Shown: positions 53,516-62,822 of the stretch, one piece after another
Numbering within the stretch: the first letter of the stretch is position 1
How the letters are laid out: each line of letters starts with the position of its first letter
From: Changpingibacter yushuensis
GTDB taxonomy: Bacteria > Actinomycetota > Actinomycetes > Actinomycetales > Actinomycetaceae
Direction: 5' to 3'
Assembly (NCBI RefSeq): GCF_014041995.1
Contig: NZ_CP059492.1
Coordinates: 1,984,001 to 2,048,000 of the forward strand
Length of the DNA stretch: 64,000 nucleotides
Translations under genes and position numbers: made by a program
The notes under the pieces: generated by a model
Seen by the model: the letters and a program-made list of their open reading frames with translations, nothing else
Database searches by the model: none
What the model was told of the DNA's origin: nothing

Positions 53516-54622
53516 CTACTGCGCTAGGGCCTTCTCCACGGTCGCGAGCAACGACTTCCACGAGGCAATGAACTTGTCCACTCCCTCACTTTCGAGCACG
53601 CGCGTGACATCCTCGAAATCAACGCCGGCCTTCTCCACATCCGCGAACACCTGAGCAGAATCGTCGTAGGTTCCGTGAATGGTGTCACCCTCGAAAACGC
53701 CCTCATCGCGAGTCACCAGAAGCGTCTTTTCCGGCACCGTATTGACCACGCTTGGCGCCACGAGCCCAGCCACATACAGATAGCCCGGCAAGCGTGGGTC
53801 CTTCACACCAGTGGACGCCCACAGCGGGCGCTGCACATTGGCCCCGGCCGCTTCAAGCACTTGCCAACGCTCTGTGGCAATCGACTTCTCAAACTCCTCA
53901 TACGCGAGGCGTGCGTTGGCGAGTCCTGCCTTCGAACGCAACGCTGCGGCGGCGTCGTCGCCAATCTCAGCGAGCCTGCGATCAACCTCCGTATCAACGC
54001 GGGAGACGAAGAACGATGCTACCGATCGAATTTGGGAGAGATCCTTGTTATCGGCAATCGCCAGTTCTAGGCCGGCCATATACGCATCGATGACTTCACG
54101 GTAGCGCTCCAGGCTGAAGATGAGCGTGACATTCACGCTGATACCCTGGGCGATCGTAGCCGTGATAGCCGGCAAGCCTGCCTTCGTGGCCGGGATCTTG
54201 ATCATCGCATTGGGCTTGTTGACCCTCTTCCACAACTCCACCGCCTGGGAGGCCGTGGCGGCCGTATCGTGCGCCAGAAGCGGCGAGACCTCGATGGAGA
54301 CGCGGCCGTCGCGGCCATCACTTGCCTCAAACACGGGCGCAAACACGTCACATGCCTTGGCCACGTCCTCAATCATGACGGCAAAGGCGGCTTGCTCTGG
54401 ATCTGCGGTGTTCGCCGCAACGAGGGCGCCGTTGTACACCGCGCCATTTGATATGGCGGCATCGAAAATGGACGGATTCGTGGTCACGCCTACCACCTCA
54501 ATGCGCGCAATCAGCTCGTCTAGACTTCCATCATTAAAGCGTTGGCGCGAAAGGTCATCCAGCCACAAGCTGACGCCTGCCTCCGAAATGCTTGCAAGAA
54601 CGCCGCCATTACCGTCTGCCAT
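53516..54622 (-). CDS. tal: Transaldolase (actinobacterial long form)
   Basis: 368 residues. [20 protein letters not shown] and [16 protein letters not shown] open the barrel. [20 protein letters not shown] carries the Schiff-base lysine, [20 protein letters not shown] follows, and [40 protein letters not shown] complete it. The length matches the Tal form of Actinobacteria (often fused or adjacent to pgi or tkt), but here tal stands alone, 144 bases from leuB. It transfers a dihydroxyacetone unit in the non-oxidative pentose phosphate pathway. Confidence 0.93.
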   Translation of the reverse strand: MADGNGGVLASISEAGVSLWLDDLSRQRFNDGSLDELIARIEVVGVTTNPSIFDAAISNGAVYNGALVAANTADPEQAAFAVMIEDVAKACDVFAPVFEASDGRDGRVSIEVSPLLAHDTAATASQAVELWKRVNKPNAMIKIPATKAGLPAITATIAQGISVNVTLIFSLERYREVIDAYMAGLELAIADNKDLSQIRSVASFFVSRVDTEVDRRLAEIGDDAAAALRSKAGLANARLAYEEFEKSIATERWQVLEAAGANVQRPLWASTGVKDPRLPGYLYVAGLVAPSVVNTVPEKTLLVTRDEGVFEGDTIHGTYDDSAQVFADVEKAGVDFEDVTRVLESEGVDKFIASWKSLLATVEKALAQ

Positions 54623-54740
54623 ATGTGCCCCCTGAGTATCACTTCTCTTTGGTAGTGAATCCTAACGCTCTTGATTGCGCGCGCTGATGCACGAACTCCG
54701 CGTTGGACAATCAGCCACAACGGCCTCCTATTCACAGAAA

Positions 54741-55385
54741 CTACAGATCCACTACGCCGGCGTCGGGCCTCACGAACCCCATGACGAAGTCCTTGGTGCG
54801 AACCAGCCATTCACGCGCCCGCCACTGCACGGCCTTCTCGTACTCTTGGCGGTCTGCGCGCACTGCCGTTACCTCGAGCCCTTGCCGTTCTCCGTCCCAG
54901 ATGATGCGCGCCAGATGGAAATCCTGCGACACTGCGATCACCGATGAGTATCGGTACTCGTGGCGCGCCCGCCACATCGTGTCATATGTGCTGATGCCCT
55001 GATCGTCCCGCACAATCGCTGACTCATTCACCCCGTGGCTCACCAACCACTGAGCCATCGCGTCCACTTGGTAGTTTGCTTGGGCCGAGTTGTCCCCCGA
55101 GACCACAATGACTGGCGCCGCCTCGGCTTCCATCAGATCGAGCCCTGTGTGAAGGCGGTCCTCCAGTATGGGGCTGGGAGTCCCGTTTGCATACACCCTC
55201 GCTCCAAGCACGACGACGGCGTCCGCACCCGCTTGCGACGCTTGCGCCAGTCCCACCACCGAATCGTTCGTGGAGGTGGAAATAAAGACATTGATGCCGA
55301 TACAGGCGCAGCTTAGGGCAGCCACGGCTCCCCCTGCTGCCAGCGCGATTGCTCGGCGCCACTTTCTTGAACGCATATGATCCAC
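54741..55385 (-). CDS. YdcF/SanA-like (DUF218) membrane-anchored protein
   Basis: 214 residues. An N-terminal helix (RAIALAAGGAVAALSCACIG) anchors a periplasmic-side DUF218 domain: ADAVVVLGARVYANGTPSPI, LEDRLHTGLDLMEAEAAPVI, VVSGDNSAQANYQVDAMAQW, and FHLARIIWDGERQGLEV. In SanA homologues this fold is linked to envelope integrity and vancomycin exclusion; the activity is not defined. A start codon at 55385 or 4 codons later (MRSRKWRR) is possible. It is divergent from the ABC transporter genes. Confidence 0.85.
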   Translation of the reverse strand: MDHMRSRKWRRAIALAAGGAVAALSCACIGINVFISTSTNDSVVGLAQASQAGADAVVVLGARVYANGTPSPILEDRLHTGLDLMEAEAAPVIVVSGDNSAQANYQVDAMAQWLVSHGVNESAIVRDDQGISTYDTMWRARHEYRYSSVIAVSQDFHLARIIWDGERQGLEVTAVRADRQEYEKAVQWRAREWLVRTKDFVMGFVRPDAGVVDL

Positions 55386-55609
55386 ACTGCCGTGAAATAG
55401 GTACTCACCACAACTATCGGTGGCTTATATCTAGGTCACACACCCAGATGCAGACGTCTGGCGCGGTGAGGTTCCCCTTTCAGTGAAACTGGAGGCCCAG
55501 CAACCCGCCGCCACTATCCTCCCAATTGTTTCGGTGTCACAATGTATAAAATGTACGGCACTGCGACACCTGTCGCTATCAGCAGGAATTCATCAGTTGG
55601 AAGGGCATC

Positions 55610-56659
55610 GTGTTTCTAGCATTCAACGAAATCCGACACGAGGTGCGCCACTACACCCTCATCACGGCGATGATCACGCTGGTGGGCCTGCTGGTGTTCT
55701 TCCTGACAGGGTTGGCGGTGGGACTGAACAGCGCGATGACGAGTTCCATCAGAAGCTGGCCCGCCAGTACCGTGTACTTGTCGTCCACATCGAACGAGTC
55801 AGTCCTAGCATCCTTTGTCCCAGAAGAGTCGGCTTCCGCCCTTCAAGGCACTGACACAGCCCTATTTGGCCTCACATCCGTCACAGTGGAACAGTCCGAT
55901 GGATCGCAAGTCAACGCATTTGCGATGGGTATGGATGCGGATTCATTCATTGCTCCCAAACTGACTGAAGGTGACGTGTGGGCGCAGCCCGGCGACGCCG
56001 TCGTCGACGAATCTATGCGTGATGAGGGATACGCAATAGGCGATACATTTACGCTTGCACAATCGGATCAAGAACTGACGATCACAGGATTCACCGATAA
56101 CGCCACGTACTCCTCGTATCCCGTCATGTACATTTCTATTGCAGATTGGCAGGCCCTGGGCGTTCAGTATGACGGAATGGTCAGCGGTGTTGCAACAGAC
56201 GGGGATGTGGATACCGCCAGCGTCAGCGGTGATCTGACGGCGCTTTCCACAACAGACTTCATCAACGCCATTCCGGGAGTATCGGCTCAGAACATCACTT
56301 TCGGGTTGATGATTGCAGCGTTGATTATCATATCTGCGGTTGTGCTCGGCGTGTTCACGTACGTGCTTACGCTGCAAAAACAGAAGGTATTTGGGGTGAT
56401 GAAGGCCCAGGGAATATCAAATGGGATGATCGGGTGGTCCGTGCTATGGCAGACCGCATTTCTTTCGATATTTGGCTCGGTTTTCGCGGTTGCCGTTTCG
56501 ACTGCGCTTGGGGTCATTCTTCCTGATGGCGTGCCATTCACCATTCCAGTCTTCTTCTGGATCGTGATTGGGGCGATTATCGTGGTATTCAGTTTGATTG
56601 GAGCATTGTTCTCCGTGAGAAGCGCGACCAAGATTGATCCGCTGGAAGCGCTGCGATAG
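55610..56659 (+). CDS. ABC transporter permease, MacB/FtsX-like (DevC type)
   Basis: 349 residues from GTG 55610 with GGAAGGGC ribosome binding site. One N-terminal helix (ITLVGLLVFFLTGLAVGLNS), a large extracytoplasmic MacB-core-like domain (about 45-215), and three C-terminal helices (NITFGLMIAALIIISAVVLG, LWQTAFLSIFGSVFAVAVST, PVFFWIVIGAIIVVFSLIGA) in the FtsX arrangement, ending DPLEALR. Such permeases couple to a LolD/DevA-type ATPase for lipoprotein or peptide export. A TATAAA-type -10 box at about 55544 may be its promoter. The ATPase gene follows after 8 bases. Confidence 0.88.
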   Translation: MFLAFNEIRHEVRHYTLITAMITLVGLLVFFLTGLAVGLNSAMTSSIRSWPASTVYLSSTSNESVLASFVPEESASALQGTDTALFGLTSVTVEQSDGSQVNAFAMGMDADSFIAPKLTEGDVWAQPGDAVVDESMRDEGYAIGDTFTLAQSDQELTITGFTDNATYSSYPVMYISIADWQALGVQYDGMVSGVATDGDVDTASVSGDLTALSTTDFINAIPGVSAQNITFGLMIAALIIISAVVLGVFTYVLTLQKQKVFGVMKAQGISNGMIGWSVLWQTAFLSIFGSVFAVAVSTALGVILPDGVPFTIPVFFWIVIGAIIVVFSLIGALFSVRSATKIDPLEALR

Positions 56660-56667
56660 GAGTAATC

Positions 56668-57351
56668 ATGGCAATTGCTGAAACACATGACGTGTACAAA
56701 GACTTCGTTCAGGGTGACGAGACGATTCATGCGCTCAAGCCCACGAACTTCGCAGCAGAACCAGGGCAATTCATCGCACTGATTGGGCCGTCCGGTTCTG
56801 GGAAATCAACGCTGTTGACGCTGTTAGGCGGACTTCAAGCACCCACGGGCGGATCAGTTTTTGTGGATGGCAAAGACCTCGCGTCGATGGATGATAAAGA
56901 ACGCTCACGCACGCGCTTAAGGTCAATTGGATTCATTCTTCAGTCTGCGAACCTCGTGCCGTTTCTGACAGTCAATCAGCAACTCGAGTTGCACGACCGT
57001 GCTGCTGGGAATAGGGCTGCGCGGCAGAAGGATCGCGATGAACTGCTGGATTCGCTTGGGATACTCAAACTAGCTAAGAAGTATCCGCGTGAGCTTTCAG
57101 GCGGCGAGCAACAGCGTGCGGCGATCGCACGTGCACTATATGGCTCCCCCGCGCTGATACTTGCAGACGAACCTACCGCGGCGCTTGACACGAGCCGAGC
57201 GTTTGACGTGGCGGACCTTCTGCGCGAACAGGCCCGCAGCCGTAACACGGCAATCATTATGGTGACCCATGATGAACGGCTTGTGGAGCACGTAGATAGA
57301 GTCTTGCATATCGCCGATGGCGCCCTCGAAGAGGTCACTGGCGGCCGTTAG
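56668..57351 (+). CDS. ABC transporter ATP-binding protein (LolD/DevA type)
   Basis: 227 residues. Walker A LIGPSGSGKSTLLTLLGGLQ, Q-loop IGFILQSANLVPF, signature ELSGGEQQRAAIARALYG, Walker B ALILADEPTAALDTSRAFDV and H-loop VTHDERLVEHVDRVLHIADG are all intact. Strong GGAG ribosome binding site. It is the energising partner of the MacB/FtsX-like permease directly upstream. Substrate unknown; the pair resembles exporters of antimicrobial peptides or lipids in Gram-positives. Confidence 0.93.
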   Translation: MAIAETHDVYKDFVQGDETIHALKPTNFAAEPGQFIALIGPSGSGKSTLLTLLGGLQAPTGGSVFVDGKDLASMDDKERSRTRLRSIGFILQSANLVPFLTVNQQLELHDRAAGNRAARQKDRDELLDSLGILKLAKKYPRELSGGEQQRAAIARALYGSPALILADEPTAALDTSRAFDVADLLREQARSRNTAIIMVTHDERLVEHVDRVLHIADGALEEVTGGR

Positions 57352-57358
57352 GTTGTTG

Positions 57359-57492
57359 CCGCGTGGCAGGTAACGGTGCCCGCCACGCGGCAGATTCGGA
57401 GCTGGTCACGTGGCAGGTGCCGGAGCTATTCGCGTGGCGAAACTGGAGCCGTTCGCGTGGTGAAACTGGAGCCAGTCACGTGGTGAAACTGG
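57359..57492. repeat. Hairpin plus imperfect 23-24-bp tandem repeats after the ABC operon
   Basis: CCGCGTGGC (57359-57367) pairs with GCCACGCGG (57382-57390), a 9-bp stem that may act as terminator. From about 57398 to 57492 the sequence repeats a 23-24-base unit of the type GGAGCyrkTCrCGTGGyGAAACT about four times with small changes; the later three copies share CGTGG(T/C)GAAACTGGA. CACGTGG blocks could form alternative hairpins with one another. Confidence 0.7.
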
Positions 57493-57574
57493 ACGTGCCA
57501 CGGAGGTCTGCCGACGCAGGCTATGCGCATTCCCGCCGGTGGCGGGTACGCACATTCTTGCCGATGCCGGCTAC

Positions 57575-57688
57575 TTAACGCCGATGCCGCATCTCCCGAA
57601 CGAATATCCAGATGAGCCAGAACCCTGCGGTGATGACGGTCATGATGACGTCGCCGAGAAAGCTAAAGAGGCCGTATCGCTTGGCCAT
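57575..57688 (-). CDS. Small membrane protein (37 residues)
   Basis: Too short for usual ORF calling. From ATG 57688 the protein begins MAKRYGLFSFLGDVIMTVIT and ends AGFWLIWIFVREMRHRR, with a GAAAGG ribosome binding site nine bases upstream. One hydrophobic helix followed by a strongly basic tail. Tiny proteins with the pattern KYG...DxxxTxxTxGxWLIWxxxRExR occur in many Gram-positives next to unrelated genes and are usually left unannotated. Role unknown; a membrane-associated regulatory or type I toxin-like peptide is conceivable. The conserved GFWLIWxxxRE shape and good ribosome binding site support translation. Confidence 0.65.
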   Translation of the reverse strand: MAKRYGLFSFLGDVIMTVITAGFWLIWIFVREMRHRR

Positions 57689-58174
57689 GGCCGTGCCTTT
57701 CGTTCAGTTAGTATCGTGGTCCCCCAAGCCTACTAGCCTCTAGGCTGCGTCTGCGGTGCATTACTCTTTGAGCGCCGTTCAGTCGGATCTAAGGGCATTC
57801 ATCGTTCAGCGGTTCGAATGACGATTAAGCGAAGGGCTTCCGGAGAACTGCATGTACCGCCGGGCTGAGGCAGTGCAGGCTGCTGCGCGCGGCCAGATCT
57901 CGGGATCACACAGTAGATATGAGAGTCAATCTAGACCCGGACCATATCTGGCCCAAAGCAGCCGTGGGCCTAAATCATCCTTTGATCTGCGGGAGAAGAC
58001 CTATCGCCATGGCGTTCCATGATCGCCCGTCAGAGGAGCGAATTCACCTTCTGTCCTGGACAGACCAAGATCAACCGCTTCGCTCGGTCAAGAGTGAATC
58101 TGTAACTAACCGAAGGTGAACCCAAATGCGAGGACGCAGCGCGACGTGCGTGCTCCTCTCTTGAAGCTGGACCA
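57689..58174. other. Non-coding stretch left of the CRISPR remnant
   Basis: No protein-like frame on either strand; short open frames here have no ribosome binding site or family pattern. It is likely the decayed distal part of a former CRISPR-cas locus, since the array's oldest repeat lies at its right edge. Confidence 0.4.
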
Positions 58175-58325
58175 TGGATGGCCTTACGTGTCCGTGAAAC
58201 ATGTGTAGGAGCCGAGCCCGGGGTCGGTAACGGCAAGAATGCGCCCGCGTGCGCGGGGAACGGTGAGTCGGCAGAGCGATTCACTCGTAATGAATAGGAA
58301 TACCCCCGCGTGCGCGGGGAGCGGA
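58175..58325 (-). CRISPR. Degenerate type I-E-like CRISPR, three repeats of 61-bp period
   Basis: Repeats at 58297-58325 and 58236-58264 share GAAT, CCCGCGTGCGCGGGGA and CGG. On the minus strand this is the actinobacterial type I-E form CTCCCCGCGCACGCGGGG. Exactly 61 bases further left (58175-58203) a much decayed copy keeps ACGTGtcCGtGaaAC. 29-nt repeats plus 32-nt spacers is the type I-E geometry. The decayed end is the leader-distal end, so the leader should lie at the right, towards cas5e. Spacers about 58204-58235 and 58265-58296. Confidence 0.65.
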
Positions 58326-58436
58326 CTAATGGCCCTCGCCTCTCTCTACAGAGCTTCCCCATTCTGTGCAGCTTGCCGACGAGGAATCAACCGAATGCCG
58401 TCAAAGTCGTAGACCGTCGGTGCACCTTGCCCATAC

Positions 58437-59180
58437 GTGCGTATGGCGCCAATGGCTGAGTCTCTCTATCTCAGATTGGCTGGCCCACTTCAATCATGGG
58501 CTGGCCCTAGAGTCACTGGAAACGTGGTGAGAACTGAGGCACGACCTACGAGGAGTGGACTGGAAGGTCTGCTGGCGGCGGCAATGGGATGGCGTCGTGG
58601 CGAGTGGGAAGAATGGATCCGGGATACGAGCATCTCAGTGCGTTCCGATCGTCTCGGAAATCGTGTTGACGAGTTTCAGACGATCAATCCCCGCGACGAG
58701 GATCTCGAGTACCAAGAACGCGCCTATCTGCTAATGACAGGAAGGAGGTGGAGCAAGAGAGCGAACTTCACGCCTGATGGCCAGAACAAGACGTCAATCG
58801 TGAACCGCACATATATTGCCGATGCCGTTTTTCTCGTGGAAGTCTCAGATGGAACAAGACTCGAGCAAATCAAAAGCGCATTGAGAAAGCCACAGTTCAC
58901 TTCCTATTTAGGCCGGAAGGCATTTGCACCCACCTTTCCCTTCTTCTTGGGGGTAGGCCCGGAAGGAGCGCTCAAGGACCTTCCAACTGTCAAACAGACG
59001 GCCAGAGCAGTCCAGCTCTCCAACGACTACTTCGATGCGTTAGCTGGCCCCGAACGCCCACAGCTGAGAATCGACCATCTCGGCTGCACGGGAACGCACT
59101 CCCCTGAGTTCGTGAATGTGGAAGCGTTACCACAAAATGATTGGATCAAGTTGATCTCGGATACATTCGACCGCACGTGA
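58437..59180 (+). CDS. cas5e: Orphan type I-E Cascade subunit Cas5e (CasD)
   Basis: 247 residues from GTG 58437; ATG 58443 and ATG 58452 are also in frame and the last fits the family start. N-terminal LYLRLAGPLQSWAGP and TEARPTRSGLEGLLAAAMGW (the Cas5 RAMP signature where the CRISPR 5' handle and Cas7 bind), TFPFFLGVGPEGALKDL, and a conserved DQNKTSIVNRTYIADAVFL-like stretch match Cas5e/CasD. The size is normal and the frame intact. No cas3, cse1, cse2, cas7, cas6e, cas1 or cas2 gene is in the window, and the array on its left is degenerate. It may be a dying remnant, or retained for another purpose. Confidence 0.82.
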   Translation: MRMAPMAESLYLRLAGPLQSWAGPRVTGNVVRTEARPTRSGLEGLLAAAMGWRRGEWEEWIRDTSISVRSDRLGNRVDEFQTINPRDEDLEYQERAYLLMTGRRWSKRANFTPDGQNKTSIVNRTYIADAVFLVEVSDGTRLEQIKSALRKPQFTSYLGRKAFAPTFPFFLGVGPEGALKDLPTVKQTARAVQLSNDYFDALAGPERPQLRIDHLGCTGTHSPEFVNVEALPQNDWIKLISDTFDRT

Positions 59181-59293
59181 GTCTTGTGACCGTGTGATGG
59201 TCCGAGCCAACGTTTACGAGGCCCACATGAGCGGAGAAATGTTCGAAACGCCCGGACCATGATCAGAATGGACAGATGTTCAACACTAAGTAC

Positions 59294-59335
59294 AAGGATG
59301 CCGGGTGGCAGTTTTCACTGCCACCCGGCATCCTT
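59294..59335. terminator. Bidirectional terminator between cas5e and PEPCK
   Basis: AAGGATGCCGGGTGGCAG-ttttca-CTGCCACCCGGCATCCTT, an 18-bp perfect stem with the TTTTCA loop seen in other hairpins here. It separates the two convergent genes. A plus-strand frame across it (59276-59560) is not a gene. Confidence 0.92.
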
Positions 59336-59444
59336 TACGTCAGGGGCAAGAAGACACCGGCAAACCCAATTGACCTGAGCCTTGGATCGGCCCCAATTGA
59401 GTCCGGCGAGCCGCTTGCCTACACCGAGCTAGGCGCCCAGTTGC

Positions 59445-62400
59445 TCAGCGGGCATCCCACGTTACCTGGCGGCCCAGCGTGCCACTCAGTTCCTCCAGCG
59501 GAGCCTCACGCAGCCGATCACGTTCGGCCACAAGACGAGCCTTTCGATCAGCTAGATTGAGGCGTCGCTTAGCGGCGTCACCTTGCGGCCGATTAAGGAA
59601 GTCCTCCAGCGCAGCCACTTCACGCTCTGCGAACGATATCTGCGAGGCTCGCTGTGCTTCGAGGCGTTCCCTGTACCAGTCGGAGGCGAGTACATTTTCC
59701 CGCCCAAACATGCCACGGAACTCCTCGTCGGCCAGCGTCCAACCCTCAGATGAATGGCCATTCGCCATGATCTCAAGCAACGCCCTGATCGGGGGAACGC
59801 CCAGCGGCAAGGTGCCGTCGTCGATATATGACTGAGCCACACGCCTATGAGTCTCCACAATCGTGGCCACCGATTCCGCATACACCGCTTCATCCTGAAG
59901 CTCAGGCCGCAGCATCTCCTGCGTAAACACTAGATGCGGATGTAGGAAGATACGTCCAAAGTACTTTGTGGCGAAGCGCTTGGTCATGCGATAGCCCAAG
60001 CGGCTGGCTTCCACCAGCTTGCCGTCCACCATCAGATCAGCCACCGGCTCCAGCGAGCCCTCCGCAAGAAGATTCTTTGCAGAGCGTTCCTCCGAAGACA
60101 TTCGCGAGAATACTTCCGGAATCAACATGCTGATGTCGTGATCAACGCGCACCTGCGGCCCCACATAGCCAGCCGAAGAAAGCCAGCCGTCATACCCGGT
60201 TAGCGCGAAGGACAAGAATGCAGCATTGAGATCCACAATGGAGGGCAACGCATTGAACGGCCCCTTGGTCATCGCGCCCTCAGATCCGGCACCAGTGGTC
60301 GATGGCGACTTGCCTGTCATCGAACTGATGAACTCCATGAACAGCTCAGGAAGCTCCATGTAATGCAACGGAGCGTATGAAGCAAGTGGTGGTACGCCGT
60401 CGTCGGCAGGATTATTACGACGGCCGGCAGCGATCACATCAACAGGTGATTCGAACGGCGTTGCCATTGAGATCCGCGCATGAATACGGGACGCAAGATC
60501 TGCACTCGCCGTTGCCTCCGGATGCGAAATATCCGGGCGGATCTGCAGGTAGCGGGGATTCTTTGAAGGCTTGCCACCAACAAGGCGAGGATGCGCCGAA
60601 GAGACCACATAGCCCGCTTGATCAGTATCACCAAATGCGGCCTTGCGAATGACGTCCTGCATAGGTTCGGTGTAGCTGCTGAATCCAACAGCATCCTCAA
60701 CCAGTGCAACGGCCTGTTCCCGTGAAAGCGGCTCGTAGTTACTCAGGAACGTATCCGGCCCTGCGATATCCTTCTCCGCCTGCTTGTCATAGCCGCGGTG
60801 AATCGCCTCGTCTGGGCGCTGGAAAAGCAACTCCTCGCAGTTACGAACGTACTTGCGTGAGAGCCCGCCATCCTTGCCTGGAGCAACGATGCTCGCCGTG
60901 ATGTCATCCTCCGTCTGAACCTTCGCGGCTGGGTGAAAGTCATGGCGCAAGCCAAAAAGCCGCCACGATCCATCGGGTTCATAACCCACGCGAAGCATTG
61001 AGACTCGAATCTTGTCCCCATCAAGGCGAAGGGAGGTGCCCTTGCGGCCATTAACCACGCCAGTTGTGAAGTGGCTCAGCCAATCTTCACCCCATTCTGG
61101 CTGATAGAAACGCTTGACGATAAACACCAGTTCCCTGATGTAATCCGGGATGGAATCCAGCCACGCATTGTATTCGTCCGTGTAATCCGAGCTGGGCGTC
61201 AACAGCTTGATAACTGAACCCACAGAACGACGATCGGAGAGAATCCTCCGGCTGTTCTGACTGACGTTCGCCGGATCAACAAATCGATACTGGAAATCGC
61301 GAGCGAGGATTTCTCCAACTTCCTTCATATCAGCATCGAAGTTTGCTGAGTAGGCATCGCCATTAATGACTGCATCGGAGATCGCCTTGGAAATCTCCGA
61401 CTTCCCACCACCTGAGACCGTTGCCGGCTTATGGCACGTGGTCGCTTCTGGCGCGGTGCCGATCAGCGTCCACTGCGAGGGATCATTCTCAAGCTGAGCG
61501 AGATGGACTTGATAACCATCAGGAAGCACATAGGCCGTGCCGTTGTGAAGCGGCACAGAGTGCTTTGCTCCGTTGATCTTCCACGAAACAGTGCTGGTGC
61601 GAAGGCTGAAAGTGGTGCCTGCTGGCACGAAAACGTTGTTCTTGTTCTCGAGATCCAACAGGTAGCCGTCGGCTTGCGGCACGAAGCGTTGCGGATCCCG
61701 TTCTACGATCTCCGCAAGCGTGTAGCTCGCATCGCAATGTGATTCCGTGTAGTGCTGGCCCAAGTTGTACTGCGGATAAACTCGAGCGCCGCCAGCATGT
61801 TCCTCTTCGACCAAACCAAAGAGATTTGCCGAATAGCTAATCTGTGCCTTAACTTCCTTCTTGCAATAGCCGAAGTAGTTATCCGCGATAACCGTAGTAA
61901 TGACACCACGCTCATCACGAGCACAACACTTGAAAGCGCCACCGTTGTTATACAGCTCGTTCGGATCAGACCAACACTGACCATCGCGACGCTGGCGCTC
62001 TGTGGCGTCGTCGTAATGAGGAAGGCCGAGTTCCTTCTTCGTGAGCTTGGTGAGATGCGGTGCCAAAACGACGAGTCCCGTATGCCCAGTCCACGCCTCC
62101 GGATCCAAGGAAGCATCGAAATCTGGCAGGTACGGATCCCCGCCGTTTCCGAAGATACCCTCAACGAAATCGAGATTTGCAACCAGTGTTCCTGGTGCAA
62201 AGAAACGAGTTTCCATCGAACGTTGACGGCTAAATCCGGGAACTCCTGGGACGACGACGGGGCGCAGCAACAGAGATACCCAGCAGCCAACGGGATGATC
62301 AGTGCCCGCGGTATATGGCAAGGTGAGCGCATCTTCCGGTGGTTGGAAAGCGTGCTCGAGAAGGCGTCCAAACACCTCGCGCGGCACCTCGATCTTGTCA

Positions 62401-62822
62401 TCTTGCACGGGTAGACCACCGTCAGCGATGTGGAATACACCCTTGGTCGTGCGCCGGTCATTGGCCGGATTGTGCAAAACTCCATTGAGAATCCGGTAAC
62501 TAGTCAGATGTTCTGACGTGAAGGAATCACCATTGAGTGGAAGCGAAAGCGTACGGGAGAGCCCGCGCTGATCGAGCACAAAGGTCTCACGCGGGAGCTT
62601 CGGAGCAGCTCCAGTCCCCTCTAGGTAAGAATCCAAGAATGCTTGGATGCGTGAATCCGCGGCGGGCAGGCGATGCGCAAGCCGGCGATCCAGTTCGCGC
62701 TGACGCGCGATGATCGGTTCGACTAAGTGAGTCGCATCGGCACCCTGAGTTCCGCTCGGCACTGGAAGGCCAAGCAGTTCGAGGCGAAGGTTTACAGCGG
62801 CGATGTCCAAATTGTTGTCCAC
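59445..62822 (-). CDS. Probable PPi-type phosphoenolpyruvate carboxykinase
   Basis: 1125 residues, no signal or membrane helix. Size and motifs fit the PPi-PEPCK family known from Propionibacterium and Entamoeba: NNGGAFKCCARDERGVITTV, IADNYFGYCKKEVKAQISYS (about 292-330) resemble the PEPCK active-site core, and ATVSGGGKSEISKAISDAVI (about 468-487) is a Gly-rich nucleotide/phosphate-loop-like motif. The enzyme interconverts oxaloacetate + PPi and PEP + CO2 + Pi, a switch between glycolysis and C4 acids that needs no nucleotide. Most homologues carry no functional name, so the assignment is from recalled family features. The last about 90 residues are coiled coil. Own terminator downstream. Confidence 0.68.
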   Translation of the reverse strand: MDNNLDIAAVNLRLELLGLPVPSGTQGADATHLVEPIIARQRELDRRLAHRLPAADSRIQAFLDSYLEGTGAAPKLPRETFVLDQRGLSRTLSLPLNGDSFTSEHLTSYRILNGVLHNPANDRRTTKGVFHIADGGLPVQDDKIEVPREVFGRLLEHAFQPPEDALTLPYTAGTDHPVGCWVSLLLRPVVVPGVPGFSRQRSMETRFFAPGTLVANLDFVEGIFGNGGDPYLPDFDASLDPEAWTGHTGLVVLAPHLTKLTKKELGLPHYDDATERQRRDGQCWSDPNELYNNGGAFKCCARDERGVITTVIADNYFGYCKKEVKAQISYSANLFGLVEEEHAGGARVYPQYNLGQHYTESHCDASYTLAEIVERDPQRFVPQADGYLLDLENKNNVFVPAGTTFSLRTSTVSWKINGAKHSVPLHNGTAYVLPDGYQVHLAQLENDPSQWTLIGTAPEATTCHKPATVSGGGKSEISKAISDAVINGDAYSANFDADMKEVGEILARDFQYRFVDPANVSQNSRRILSDRRSVGSVIKLLTPSSDYTDEYNAWLDSIPDYIRELVFIVKRFYQPEWGEDWLSHFTTGVVNGRKGTSLRLDGDKIRVSMLRVGYEPDGSWRLFGLRHDFHPAAKVQTEDDITASIVAPGKDGGLSRKYVRNCEELLFQRPDEAIHRGYDKQAEKDIAGPDTFLSNYEPLSREQAVALVEDAVGFSSYTEPMQDVIRKAAFGDTDQAGYVVSSAHPRLVGGKPSKNPRYLQIRPDISHPEATASADLASRIHARISMATPFESPVDVIAAGRRNNPADDGVPPLASYAPLHYMELPELFMEFISSMTGKSPSTTGAGSEGAMTKGPFNALPSIVDLNAAFLSFALTGYDGWLSSAGYVGPQVRVDHDISMLIPEVFSRMSSEERSAKNLLAEGSLEPVADLMVDGKLVEASRLGYRMTKRFATKYFGRIFLHPHLVFTQEMLRPELQDEAVYAESVATIVETHRRVAQSYIDDGTLPLGVPPIRALLEIMANGHSSEGWTLADEEFRGMFGRENVLASDWYRERLEAQRASQISFAEREVAALEDFLNRPQGDAAKRRLNLADRKARLVAERDRLREAPLEELSGTLGRQVTWDAR

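Noticed and set aside
52151-53527. 458-codon frame opposite leuB
   Set aside because: leuB on the other strand has all catalytic motifs.
58345-58437. Minus-strand stretch reading APTVYDFDGIRLIPRRQ just right of the CRISPR
   Set aside because: It faintly resembles a Cas2e C-terminus and lies where cas2 should precede a leader, but it is short, lacks a start, and overlaps the cas5e 5' end; not enough to call.
59276-59560. 94-codon plus-strand frame between cas5e and PEPCK
   Set aside because: Crosses a strong 18-bp terminator hairpin and the 3' end of the PEPCK gene.
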